Shown: positions 1 through 7,289, numbered from the stretch's first letter. The stretch is 21,197 nucleotides of DNA from an uncultured Bacilli bacterium (GCA_947632685.1 CANRQD010000011.1:1-21197), one strand, 5' to 3'. Made by a program: numbers and translations. The notes: generated by a model from the letters alone, not told the origin.

Positions 1-1
1 C

Positions 2-700
2 ATAACAGTAATAATGGCTCAAATAGGATGTTTTGTTCCTTGTAAAAGTGCTAAAATGCCTATATTTGATAAAATATTTACAAGAATTGGAGCAAGTGAT
101 GATTTAGTTAGTGGTGAATCTACTTTTATGATAGAAATGAAAGAAGCAAACTATGCTATTAGTGAAGCAACAGAAAATAGTCTAATTTTATTTGATGAAT
201 TAGGTAGAGGAACTGCTACATATGATGGAATGAGTTTAGCTCAAGCTATCTTAGAATATATTCATGATAAAATAAAAGCTAAAACATTATTTTCAACACA
301 CTATCATGAGTTAACATCACTTGAAAAAGATTTACAAAATCTTAGAAATGTTCATGTATCTGCTCAAGAAGAAGATGGAAATATTACTTTCTTACATAAA
401 GTAAAAAATGGGGCTGTAGATAAAAGTTATGGTATTAATGTAGCCTCTCTTGCAAAACTTCCAAAAGATTTAATAAAAAGAAGCGAAGAAATATTAAATA
501 TCTATGAAAATAAAAGTATAAAAAAACAAGTATTTACACAAACAAGTTTATTTGAAGAAACTGAAGAGGAAGTAGTAAAAATAGAAAAAGAAAATGTAAT
601 AGAAGAAAAGATTAAGAAAATTAATCCTTTAGAAATGACTCCAATAGAAGCATTAAGCTTTTTATATGATTTGAAAAAAGATGTTGATAAAGAATTATAA
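2..700 (+). CDS. mutS: DNA mismatch repair protein MutS, 3' part only
   Basis: C-terminal part of the MutS ATPase, which recognises base mismatches and small loops and starts mismatch repair. The reading frame is open back to base 2, so the gene begins upstream of the window and the first in-frame ATG (14) is internal. Seen: the segment just after Walker A (AQIGCFVPC), the MutS signature region (STFMIEMKEA), Walker B with LFDELGRGTATYDG near bases 188-230, and the STHYHEL switch motif near 293. The C-terminus carries MTPIEALSFLYDLK, the usual MutS tail ending. About 232 of the roughly 850 residues of a full MutS are visible. The stop is TAA at 698-700. Only a weak six-base-pair hairpin (705-723) follows, and it overlaps the next promoter. 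The family assignment is secure. Confidence 0.97.
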   Translation: MTVIMAQIGCFVPCKSAKMPIFDKIFTRIGASDDLVSGESTFMIEMKEANYAISEATENSLILFDELGRGTATYDGMSLAQAILEYIHDKIKAKTLFSTHYHELTSLEKDLQNLRNVHVSAQEEDGNITFLHKVKNGAVDKSYGINVASLAKLPKDLIKRSEEILNIYENKSIKKQVFTQTSLFEETEEEVVKIEKENVIEEKIKKINPLEMTPIEALSFLYDLKKDVDKEL

Positions 701-720
701 TTAACAATTACTTAACATAA

Positions 721-748
721 TTGATTTTCTAATAATATATGTTATAAT
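721..748 (+). promoter_or_regulatory. Sigma-A type promoter for the PP2C-like gene
   Basis: TTGATT at 721-726, a 16-base spacer and a perfect TATAAT at 743-748. The start codon of the next gene is at 777, giving a leader of about 20 bases. Confidence 0.65.
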
Positions 749-776
749 ATAAGCAATTTTATGAAAGTAGGTAAAT

Positions 777-2126
777 ATGAATTCATTAATTTTAAATGAC
801 AAACAAATCTTAAATTTATTAAAATTTTTAAATCCTAATGCTGATATCAGAGGGTTAGATACTAATTTTAATAATGGAGAAAATGCTATTTTTTCAGGTG
901 TTTCTAAAGAAAAATTAATTATTCCTTATGGCTGTCATTTAACTAAAGATGGAATTACAAATAAATGGAATGATGATTCATATGATGATATATATACAAC
1001 TTATAAAGTATATCCTCAAAAACGTGCTATTATAATGGGTAAGAAATTAGAAGCAAAAAATAATCTAGATAAAGATAAAAAGGAATTACCTAAAATTCAG
1101 AAAATATATATGTTTTCAGATATTACAAAAAAAGCATTAGTATGTTATAAACACGGTTATAAAATTGTAGATTATAAAGATTTTTGGGATGTATTAATAG
1201 AATTAGAAAAACAAGATCATAAAAAAATAAATATAAAAAATTTTTTAAAAAATGATAATAGATTAATGAAAGATATACCAATATCTATTATAAATAAAAT
1301 CATAGAAGGTATTATACCATATGATATTGATAATTATTTATTAATGAATAATACTTATATAAATTTAAAACCAAATGCTAAAAATATTTTAAAAAATAAT
1401 TACGTTACTGTAAAGTCATATACTTTAATGGGTAAAAAAAGAACTAAAAATACAGATTCATCTATTATACTTTCACATCATCTAAATAAAAGTATAAAAC
1501 TTATAGCGGTAGCAGATAGTGAAGAAGATAATTATAATATAATTGCATCAACTCTTGTTACAGAGGAATTAAAAGAATGGTTTAATAAAATAGATTTAGT
1601 TGAATTAGAAGATGAATCTATAATTACTAAATTACATGAAAAAATTTATAATATAAATTGTCTATTATATAACATAGGTTATAAAAATAATATGCCAAGT
1701 GATTTTAACTCTTCTTTAACAGTAGCTATGATATTAAGAAATAATACCATAATTTCAAGTATAGGTAATACAAAAGCATATAAAATAAAAGACGGAATAT
1801 TAACTCAGTTATTTGAAGATAATTATAAACCATCTGAAAATATTATAAAAAAAGATACTAAACTTACTGAAAATAGTAAATTAGGAAAATATGCACCATA
1901 TAAATTATATACAAATAATATAGAAAATATTAGTTATGATAAACTATTATTAATTACTGATGGAATTTATTACTCATTAAATAATAAGACTATAGAATTT
2001 ATTGCTAATACAGCAAATAAAAACGAAATAGCAGAAAAATTAGTAGATATGGCTATTGGTGATTATAGTGATAATTCAAATTATGGAGAAGATAATGCTA
2101 CTGCTTTGGTTTATATAAAAAAATAA
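777..2126 (+). CDS. PP2C-like protein with uncharacterised N-terminal region
   Basis: 449 residues in two parts. Residues about 210-449 resemble a PP2C (PPM) Ser/Thr phosphatase fold. Seen: GKKRTKNTDSS (219-229), which matches the family's G..R..NED opening motif; SSLTVAMIL followed by SIGNTKAYKIKDG (312-340), the central strand pair; LLITDGIY (391-398) with a metal-binding type Asp-Gly; and EDNATALVYI (438-447), the C-terminal Asp-Asn motif. The usual VADGMGG metal motif reads AVADSEED (245-251), so the Gly after the first Asp is a Ser. Residues 1-200 are a soluble, Lys/Asn-rich region that I do not recognise. No membrane segment or signal peptide is visible. The gene stands alone with its own promoter and terminator. 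It may act on phosphoproteins, or be a degenerate regulatory member; the substrate is unknown. The Shine-Dalgarno (GTAGGT) is modest. Confidence 0.65.
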   Translation: MNSLILNDKQILNLLKFLNPNADIRGLDTNFNNGENAIFSGVSKEKLIIPYGCHLTKDGITNKWNDDSYDDIYTTYKVYPQKRAIIMGKKLEAKNNLDKDKKELPKIQKIYMFSDITKKALVCYKHGYKIVDYKDFWDVLIELEKQDHKKINIKNFLKNDNRLMKDIPISIINKIIEGIIPYDIDNYLLMNNTYINLKPNAKNILKNNYVTVKSYTLMGKKRTKNTDSSIILSHHLNKSIKLIAVADSEEDNYNIIASTLVTEELKEWFNKIDLVELEDESIITKLHEKIYNINCLLYNIGYKNNMPSDFNSSLTVAMILRNNTIISSIGNTKAYKIKDGILTQLFEDNYKPSENIIKKDTKLTENSKLGKYAPYKLYTNNIENISYDKLLLITDGIYYSLNNKTIEFIANTANKNEIAEKLVDMAIGDYSDNSNYGEDNATALVYIKK

Positions 2127-2147
2127 CTATTAATTGATAGTTATTTT
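2122..2147 (+). terminator. Terminator hairpin overlapping the PP2C-like gene stop codon
   Basis: AATAACTAT (2122-2130), a 6-base loop, then ATAGTTATT (2137-2145) and a short T run. The stem has only two G-C pairs and contains the TAA stop, so it is a weak terminator. Confidence 0.5.
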
Positions 2148-2165
2148 AAATTTATTTAATTTTTA

Positions 2166-2194
2166 TTGATTTATCAAACATATGTTGGTATAAT
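2166..2194 (+). promoter_or_regulatory. Promoter of the nusB-xseA-xseB operon
   Basis: TTGATT at 2166-2171, a 17-base spacer and TATAAT at 2189-2194. A TG pair one base upstream of the -10 makes it an extended -10 element. Transcription should start near 2201. Confidence 0.75.
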
Positions 2195-2199
2195 TAATA

Positions 2200-2244
2200 C
2201 ATAACTACATGAAATAACCATAATGACAATTTATAATAGTTATG
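2200..2244 (+). repeat. Inverted repeat in the nusB leader
   Basis: CATAACTA at 2200-2207 is the exact reverse complement of TAGTTATG at 2237-2244, with 29 bases between. It would form at the 5' end of the nusB transcript, upstream of the Shine-Dalgarno. The same ATAACTA/TAGTTAT core occurs in the preceding terminator (2122-2145). Confidence 0.45.
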
Positions 2245-2268
2245 ATAAAATTAAAACGAGGTGATACT

Positions 2269-2676
2269 TTGAAAAATAGAAGTGAACTAAGAGAGATTAT
2301 AATGAAAATAATCTATCAAGTAAAAATATTAAATGCTACTAAACTTCCATATGATTTAGATTCATTAATTAAAGAGCAAATAGAGGTTAAAAATGACTTT
2401 GTTGAAAATACTGTAAAAGGGGTATTAGATAATCAAAATAATATAAATAAACTTGCAAATAAATATTTACAAAATTGGACTATCGATAGATTAAATAAAG
2501 TAGATCAAGCAATCTTATCAATTGGAATATATGAATTAATTTATACAAAAACTCCATCAATTGTTGTAATAAATGAAGCTATAGAATTATCTAAAAAATA
2601 TAGTGATTTAGATGTAGTTAAAATGATTAATGGAGTATTAGATAATATATATCATAGTGAGATAGAACATGAATAA
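2269..2676 (+). CDS. nusB: Transcription antitermination factor NusB
   Basis: All-helical RNA-binding protein that joins NusE (S10) at boxA RNA to form the antitermination complex used on rRNA operons. The 135 residues match the usual NusB length. Seen: the N-terminal RSELREIIMKIIYQ helix, VKGVLDN, LANKYLQNWTIDRLNKVDQAILSIGIYEL, and INEAIELSKKYSD near the C-terminus, all family hallmarks. I choose the TTG start at 2269 because GAGGTGAT (2258-2265) sits at ideal spacing before it and the family normally starts just before the R-E helix. An in-frame ATG at 2242 has no ribosome site and would add nine residues. The 3' end overlaps xseA by 8 bases, as expected for an operon. Confidence 0.95.
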   Translation: MKNRSELREIIMKIIYQVKILNATKLPYDLDSLIKEQIEVKNDFVENTVKGVLDNQNNINKLANKYLQNWTIDRLNKVDQAILSIGIYELIYTKTPSIVVINEAIELSKKYSDLDVVKMINGVLDNIYHSEIEHE

Positions 2677-3925
2677 TGAAAAATATATTACAGTAACTCA
2701 ATTAACTAGATATATTAAATATAAAATTGATAATGATACTAATCTACAAGAAGTATTTCTAAAAGGGGAAATATCCAATTTCAAAGCTCATTCTAGAGGT
2801 CACTATTATTTTACTTTAAAGGATGAGAATAGTAGAATAAATGCTATTATGTTTGCATCACAAACTAAAAATATAAAGTTTATGCCAGAAGACGGAATGA
2901 AAGTATTAGTAACAGGAAAAATAAGTGTATATGAAGCTAATGGAGGCTATCAAATATATGTTACTGATATGATAGAAGATGGTATTGGTAATTTATATAT
3001 TGCATATGAGCAGTTAAAAAAGAAATTAGAGGATAAAGGACTATTTGATAAAGATAAGAAAAAACAAATTCCAAAAATTCCTAAAAGAGTAGGTGTAATA
3101 ACTGCTCCAACAGGGGCAGCTATAAGAGATATAATTTCAACTATAAAAAGAAGATTCCCACTTACAGAAATTATATTATTGCCAGCTCTTGTTCAAGGTG
3201 CTGAAGCAGCTCCTTCAATTATTTCACAAATTAAAAATGCAGAAAATTATGATTTAGATACTTTAATAATTGGAAGAGGTGGCGGAAGTATTGAAGATAT
3301 GTGGTGTTTTAATGACGAAGAAGTAGCATACGCTATATACAATTGTACAATTCCAACAATAAGTGCTGTAGGACATGAAATAGATTTCACAATTGCAGAT
3401 TTTGTTGCAGATTTACGTGCTCCAACTCCAACAGGAGCAGCTGAACTTGCAGTTCCAAATAAATTGGATATAATAAATTATATTGAACAATTAAATATTA
3501 GAAGTAAAAAAATAATTACAAATAAATTAGAATTTTTAAAACAAAAATTAAATGATATAACAAGTAAATATATTTTAAAAAATCCAATGAGTATTTACGA
3601 AGTAAAAGAACAACAATTTTCACAATTATTAGATAAATTAAAATATAATATTGCAAATATTTATAATAAAAAAGAAAAAAATTATTTGAATGTTATTAAT
3701 AGTTTTATCTTTAAAGAGCCTTTAAAAATTATTGAAAAGAAAGAGCAAAAATATATTCAAATAATATCCAAATTAGAAACATTGTCACCTCTATCTACAA
3801 TAAAAAGAGGATACAGTATATTAAGAAAAGATGACAAAGTAATAACAAAAATAAAAGATTTAAATAAAAAAGATCAAGTAGAAATAGAATTATCAGATGG
3901 AAAAGTAAATTTAGAAGTATTATAG
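2669..3925 (+). CDS. xseA: Exodeoxyribonuclease VII large subunit
   Basis: Catalytic subunit of exonuclease VII, which degrades single-stranded DNA from both ends in the cytoplasm and works with many copies of XseB. The 418 residues are close to the family norm. Seen: an N-terminal OB-fold (about 5-105) with VFLKGEISNFKAHSRGHYYFTLKD; the catalytic domain with PKRVGVITAPTGAAIRDI (138-155), GRGGGSIEDMWCFND (202-216) and GHEIDFTIADFVADLRAPTP (235-254); and a long Lys-rich coiled coil from about 270 to 375. The start overlaps the nusB end by 8 bases with only a weak ribosome site, suggesting translational coupling. xseB follows 16 bases downstream. The identification is secure. Confidence 0.97.
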   Translation: MNNEKYITVTQLTRYIKYKIDNDTNLQEVFLKGEISNFKAHSRGHYYFTLKDENSRINAIMFASQTKNIKFMPEDGMKVLVTGKISVYEANGGYQIYVTDMIEDGIGNLYIAYEQLKKKLEDKGLFDKDKKKQIPKIPKRVGVITAPTGAAIRDIISTIKRRFPLTEIILLPALVQGAEAAPSIISQIKNAENYDLDTLIIGRGGGSIEDMWCFNDEEVAYAIYNCTIPTISAVGHEIDFTIADFVADLRAPTPTGAAELAVPNKLDIINYIEQLNIRSKKIITNKLEFLKQKLNDITSKYILKNPMSIYEVKEQQFSQLLDKLKYNIANIYNKKEKNYLNVINSFIFKEPLKIIEKKEQKYIQIISKLETLSPLSTIKRGYSILRKDDKVITKIKDLNKKDQVEIELSDGKVNLEVL

Positions 3926-3941
3926 TTAGGAGGAAATAATT

Positions 3942-4169
3942 ATGGCAGAGAACAAAGAAAAAAGTTTTGAAGAAAATTTAGAAAATTTAGAAGAAATAGT
4001 AAAAAAATTAGAAAATGGTGATATACCACTAGATGATGCAATAAAAGAATTTAATAAAGCAACTATTCTTGCAAAAACTTGTGATGAAAAATTAAAACAT
4101 GCAGAAGAAGCATTAACTAAAATAGTTAATCCAGATAATTCATTAGATAATTTTGAACTTAAAGACTAA
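3942..4169 (+). CDS. xseB: Exodeoxyribonuclease VII small subunit
   Basis: 75-residue helical hairpin protein that binds the coiled coil of XseA and is required for a stable, regulated exonuclease VII. Seen: the family signature SFEENLENLEEIVKKLENGDIPLDDAIKEF at residues 7-36, followed by KCDEKLK-type helix residues (TCDEKLKHAEEAL). The length is typical. It has a strong Shine-Dalgarno, TAGGAGGAAAT, before the ATG, much stronger than that of xseA, which fits the excess of small subunit needed in the complex (inference). It is the last gene of the nusB-xseA-xseB operon and ends inside a terminator hairpin. Confidence 0.96.
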   Translation: MAENKEKSFEENLENLEEIVKKLENGDIPLDDAIKEFNKATILAKTCDEKLKHAEEALTKIVNPDNSLDNFELKD

Positions 4170-4182
4170 TAAGTCTTTTTTT
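4161..4182 (+). terminator. Terminator after xseB
   Basis: AAAGACT (4161-4167), loop AATA, AGTCTTT (4172-4178), running into a T tract. The xseB TAA begins in the stem. Confidence 0.75.
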
Positions 4183-4371
4183 GTTTAAATGATTAAATTA
4201 TTAACATAATAATAATAATAATATAATTATAAATAAAATTGCCAAAAATAGGAAATTTATTAAAAGTGTTATTATATAATAAAATTAAATAATTGGAAAT
4301 TTTTTTATGATATAAATTTTTTTAATAAGAAAAAAATATTAATGTAGGAAGTTTTTAATGAGGTGATTTTT

Positions 4372-5355
4372 ATGAAAATTAAAAACAAACTACTAAATTA
4401 TATTGTTCTTCTTCTTTTTATTATACCACTAAATGTATTTGCTTATTCATCATATATAATACCTGGTGGGGAAACTATTGGAATAGAAGTTAATTCGAAA
4501 GGAGTATTAGTAGTTGGATTTTATAAAGTAAATAACTCCTATATTGGACGTGAAGCTGGTTTTCTAGTAGGAGATAAAATAACAAAAATTGATAATAAAG
4601 AAATAAATGGAATAAATGATCTATTAGAAACTATAAATAAAACTGAAACTAATACAGTAGATGTAACTATTATAAGAAATAATAATACTAAAAATATAAA
4701 ATTAGATTTACAAAAAGATACTGATAATATTTTAAAAACTGGATTATATGTAAAAGATGAAATAACCGGTATTGGGACATTATCTTATATTGACCCAGAA
4801 ACAAAAGTATTTGGTGCCCTAGGACATGAAATAATGGAAAAAACAACGGCAAAAAAATTTGAAATTTCAGATGGTATAATATTTGGAGCTGATGTAATAA
4901 GTATAGAAAAAAGTGATAATGGCTCTGCAGGTGAAAAAAATGCTAGATATGATAAAACTGAGGTGTTAGGAACCATAAACGGAAATGAAATATCTGGAGT
5001 ATTTGGATCATATACTAGTAGTGTTGATGAAACAAAAAAACTTGCAGTAGGAGAAGCTAAAGATATTAAAACTGGTAATGCAATCATGAGAACTGTTATA
5101 AAAGATAATAAAGTAGAAGACTTCACTATAAATATTTTAAAGATCAATGATTCAAGTGATACTAAAAATATACTGTTTGAAGTAACTGACGAAAGACTTT
5201 TAAAGGAAACCGGAGGAATAGTTCAAGGAATGAGTGGTTCCCCAATTATCCAAGATAATAAAATAATAGGTGCCGTTACTCATGTTATTGTAAATGAACC
5301 TACTAAAGGATATGGTATCTTTATAACTACAATGTTAAAAGAAGGAGATAATTAG
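4372..5355 (+). CDS. spoIVB: SpoIVB-like S55 family serine protease
   Basis: Secreted or membrane-anchored serine protease. In Bacillus it is made in the forespore, crosses to the intermembrane space and cuts SpoIVFA to trigger pro-sigma-K processing. The product has 327 residues: an N-terminal hydrophobic segment (about 8-24, ending VFAYSS), a PDZ domain (about 40-115, GREAGFLVGDKITKID), and the S55 domain. By comparison with B. subtilis (His236, Asp363, Ser378), the triad maps to His152 (GALGHEI), Asp273 (VTDERLL) and Ser288 (GIVQGMSGSP); the Asp-Ser gap of 15 is identical. I choose ATG 4372 over an in-frame GTG at 4363 because that GTG lies inside the Shine-Dalgarno GAGGTGAT. The 180 bases upstream hold no clear promoter. 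No spoIVF or sigK gene is in the window. Confidence 0.9.
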   Translation: MKIKNKLLNYIVLLLFIIPLNVFAYSSYIIPGGETIGIEVNSKGVLVVGFYKVNNSYIGREAGFLVGDKITKIDNKEINGINDLLETINKTETNTVDVTIIRNNNTKNIKLDLQKDTDNILKTGLYVKDEITGIGTLSYIDPETKVFGALGHEIMEKTTAKKFEISDGIIFGADVISIEKSDNGSAGEKNARYDKTEVLGTINGNEISGVFGSYTSSVDETKKLAVGEAKDIKTGNAIMRTVIKDNKVEDFTINILKINDSSDTKNILFEVTDERLLKETGGIVQGMSGSPIIQDNKIIGAVTHVIVNEPTKGYGIFITTMLKEGDN

Positions 5356-5376
5356 GAAGATAATTCTTCCTTTTTT
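5354..5376 (+). terminator. Terminator after spoIVB
   Basis: AGGAAGA (5354-5360), loop TAAT, TCTTCCT (5365-5371), then a T run to 5376. It begins within the spoIVB stop codon. Confidence 0.8.
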
Positions 5377-5401
5377 GTATAAAATATTAATAAAATATAA
5401 T
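5375..5401 (+). promoter_or_regulatory. Probable promoter of the DUF421 gene
   Basis: TTGTAT at 5375-5380 (inside the T tail of the preceding terminator), a 15-base spacer, and TATAAT at 5396-5401. The spacer is slightly short. Confidence 0.45.
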
Positions 5402-5420
5402 ACTAATTAATGGTGATTAT

Positions 5421-6137
5421 ATGAATATTGATTATGTAGAAGCTTTTGAAATTATTCCTAGAAGTATAACTTCATTAGTAGTATTATTTTTTATTACAAA
5501 ATTAATGGGTAAAAAACAAGTATCAGAACTTAGTTTATTTGATTATGTTATTGGTATTTCTATTGGTAATTTTACTGCTGAAATGGTTATGAATTTTGAT
5601 TATCAATATATAAATGGTATTGTTGCTATAGTATCATTTGGATTAGTATCATATTTAGTATCTGTTATAACCCTAAAAAGCATCAAATTAAGACGTTTTA
5701 TAATAGGTGTACCTACAGTTATAATAGAAGATGGTAAAATAAACTTAGAAGCCTTAAAAAGCACTAAATTAGATATAAATGATTTATTAGAAGAATGTAG
5801 AAGTATGGGATACTTTGATATAACACAAATAAGTTATGCCATATTAGAAGTAAATGGAAAAATATCAGTTTTACCTAAAAGTGATTATCAAGTTCCTAAT
5901 TTAACAGATTTAAAAATAAAAAAAGAAAAAGCCTATTTATCAATAAATGTTATAATAGATGGTAAAGTTATGGAAGAGAATTTAAGTAATACAAATAAAG
6001 ATATTACTTGGTTAAAACAGGAATTAAAAAAACAAGGATATACTAATTTTAATAATATTTTACTAGCAACAATAACTAATGGTAATTTAGCAGTATTTAA
6101 AAAAAATCATGAAGAACCTAAAAAAGTATTAGAATAA
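5421..6137 (+). CDS. DUF421 (YetF-like) membrane protein
   Basis: 238 residues of the DUF421/YetF family, common in spore-forming Firmicutes; its function is not settled. Seen: an N-terminal membrane domain with three hydrophobic segments (about 12-30, 38-56, 62-85) containing the family motif ELSLFDYVIGISIGNFTAE, then a cytoplasmic domain from about 92 with PTVIIEDGKINLEALKSTKLDINDLLEECRSMGYFDI, the best conserved family stretch, and AILEVNGKISVLPKS. The C-terminal third (ITWLKQELKKQGYTNFNNILLATI) matches the second small domain of the family. The Shine-Dalgarno is TGGTGATT. It is transcribed alone; adjacency to spoIVB hints at a spore-related role but does not show one. Confidence 0.9.
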   Translation: MNIDYVEAFEIIPRSITSLVVLFFITKLMGKKQVSELSLFDYVIGISIGNFTAEMVMNFDYQYINGIVAIVSFGLVSYLVSVITLKSIKLRRFIIGVPTVIIEDGKINLEALKSTKLDINDLLEECRSMGYFDITQISYAILEVNGKISVLPKSDYQVPNLTDLKIKKEKAYLSINVIIDGKVMEENLSNTNKDITWLKQELKKQGYTNFNNILLATITNGNLAVFKKNHEEPKKVLE

Positions 6138-6166
6138 TTGTATTTTTATATTTTTCATAGTATAAT
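6138..6166 (+). promoter_or_regulatory. Promoter of the 98-residue unknown gene
   Basis: TTGTAT at 6138-6143, 17-base spacer, TATAAT at 6161-6166, starting just after the stop codon of the previous gene. Confidence 0.65.
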
Positions 6167-6195
6167 ATATAACCATAACAAATGGAGTTGATTAT

Positions 6196-6492
6196 ATGAA
6201 AGTATGGACAACATTAAAAATAAAAGATCAAAATAAATTAATAAATAAAATAGCTATTTCTTTAACTAATTATATATATAAAAATAGTCCTATAAATGAT
6301 ATAGTAAATAAATATAAAATAAGTGATGAAGATAAAAAAGAATTAGATAAATACACACAAAATAGAATAGCTGGTCTACTTATGTTATATGGTTCTAAAA
6401 ATACATCTAGAATAAATGACATTGTAAATAAATATTTAACTAATACTGATATAGATATATCTCCTGAATTAGAAGGTTATATAGAAAAATAA
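6196..6492 (+). CDS. Small protein of unknown function with a repeated INDIVNKY motif
   Basis: 98 residues, soluble, Lys/Asn/Ile-rich, no Cys, no membrane segment. I do not recognise the family. The octapeptide INDIVNKY occurs twice, near residues 34-41 and 75-82, each in a helix-prone setting, so the protein may be two related helical units. The coding copies differ at two silent third positions (GATATA against GACATT), which argues for retained selection on the peptide. It has its own sigma-A type promoter, a Shine-Dalgarno (GGAGTTGAT) and a strong terminator, so it is a real monocistronic gene. A small membrane peptide gene converges on it from the other strand, and both share the terminator. 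Confidence 0.75.
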   Translation: MKVWTTLKIKDQNKLINKIAISLTNYIYKNSPINDIVNKYKISDEDKKELDKYTQNRIAGLLMLYGSKNTSRINDIVNKYLTNTDIDISPELEGYIEK

Positions 6493-6515
6493 AAAGAACT
6501 TAATAGTTCTTTTTT
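6491..6515. terminator. Bidirectional terminator between two convergent small genes
   Basis: AAAAAGAACT (6491-6500), loop TAAT, AGTTCTTTTT (6505-6514), a perfect 10-base-pair stem. With A and T tracts on both flanks it works in both directions; it overlaps the stop codons of both flanking genes. Confidence 0.85.
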
Positions 6516-6600
6516 AAATATAAATTAATACACTTAGAAATGTTAATACCATAACTAATGCTAATATAATTGAAACTATCTTGATAACTTTATTATTCAA
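6514..6600 (-). CDS. 28-residue single-span membrane peptide
   Basis: A tiny gene starting at a TTG (6600-6598) and ending with TAA at 6514. The peptide begins MNNKVIK, then a continuous hydrophobic run from residue 8 to 28 (IVSIILALVMVLTFLSVLIYI) with no charged residue: a single membrane span with a positively charged, probably cytoplasmic, N-terminus. Support is unusually complete for its size: a promoter at 6619-6647, a Shine-Dalgarno GAGGTGA (complement of 6606-6612) five bases before the start, and a perfect terminator hairpin touching the stop codon. The promoter-to-start distance (18 bases) matches the other short-leader genes here. The alternative is a leader peptide, but no gene follows on that strand. 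Function is unknown; no toxin-antitoxin partner is visible, although a hydrophobic toxin is possible. Confidence 0.7.
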   Translation of the reverse strand: MNNKVIKIVSIILALVMVLTFLSVLIYI

Positions 6601-6618
6601 AATATTCACCTCACATTA

Positions 6619-6647
6619 ATTATAAATTATTTGTAGAAAAAAGTAAA
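6619..6647 (-). promoter_or_regulatory. Promoter of the 28-residue membrane peptide gene
   Basis: Reading the minus strand: TTTACT (6647-6642), 17-base spacer, TATAAT (6624-6619). Expected transcription start is near 6612, at the Shine-Dalgarno. Confidence 0.7.
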
Positions 6648-6701
6648 TTACAATTTATTCTAAAAATACTTATTAAATAATATTATTTGATAGGTGAGGT
6701 T

Positions 6702-7289
6702 ATGAAAAAGAAAATAATAAGAAATAAAAAACTATTTAAATTAATTATTTTAGTACTTATCTCTATTATATTAGGAATATTTTATATAGCAATAATTTCT
6801 AAATCAAATAGATTAATGATTAAAGAAAATTTAGAACTATATTTTTCTAGTTTAAATAAATTAGATTATACTAAAGCTATAATTAATTCACTAACTACAA
6901 ATTTATTATATAGTATAGGAATTTGGTTATTAGGCATATCTATAATTGGAGTACCTATAATTATATTATTATTGTTATTTAAAAGTTTCATATTAGGATT
7001 TACTATTAGTAGTATTATATATTTTTATAAATTTAAGGGTATTATAATTGCACTAATATATATAATACCTTTAATTATAAATTTATTTTTAGTATTTTTT
7101 TTAAGTTATTATAGTTTAATATTTTCATTTAATTTAAATAGATTGCTATTTTTAAAAAAAGATATAAATTTTAGAAATATAATGAGAAGATATATAAAAA
7201 TATTAATATTTGTTATAATATTTACAATAGTTAGTAGTGGTATTGAAGTATATGTTGTACCTAATATATTAAAGTTTTTACAAATATAA
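6702..7289 (+). CDS. spoIIM: Stage II sporulation protein M-like membrane protein
   Basis: 195-residue integral membrane protein of the SpoIIM/DUF95 family. In Bacillus SpoIIM works with SpoIID and SpoIIP in septal peptidoglycan thinning and engulfment. Seen: about five hydrophobic segments (roughly 12-32, 66-96, 101-118, 119-142, 169-192), and the family's central pattern LLGISIIGVPIIILLLLFKSFILGFTIS followed by KGIIIALIYIIPLIINL. Non-sporulation members exist, so the role rests on its similarity and on spoIVB nearby. I choose ATG 6702 because the Shine-Dalgarno AGGTGAGGT precedes it; an upstream in-frame TTG (6687) lies before that site. A TATTAT at 6681-6686 could be its -10, but no -35 is clear. 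It is divergent from the small membrane peptide gene. Confidence 0.8.
   Translation: MKKKIIRNKKLFKLIILVLISIILGIFYIAIISKSNRLMIKENLELYFSSLNKLDYTKAIINSLTTNLLYSIGIWLLGISIIGVPIIILLLLFKSFILGFTISSIIYFYKFKGIIIALIYIIPLIINLFLVFFLSYYSLIFSFNLNRLLFLKKDINFRNIMRRYIKILIFVIIFTIVSSGIEVYVVPNILKFLQI

Noticed and set aside
705..723. Hairpin CAATTA/TAATTG after mutS as a terminator
   Set aside because: Only six base pairs with one G-C pair, a poor T run, and overlap with the next promoter's -35.
4185..4210. GTTTA and CATAATA upstream of spoIVB as a sporulation promoter
   Set aside because: The -10 fits sigma-G but the -35 does not, it lies about 160 bases before the start, and such matches are expected by chance in this AT-rich stretch.
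4200..4225. AAT/TAA trinucleotide run as a functional repeat
   Set aside because: Short simple-sequence tract in very AT-rich DNA; nothing suggests phase variation or binding.
4785..5147. Long open frame on the minus strand inside spoIVB; similar ones inside mnmA (8156-8368) and rarA (13179-13541)
   Set aside because: They lie antisense to clearly conserved genes, have no ribosome sites of the local type, and their sequences look like reverse translations of the real proteins.
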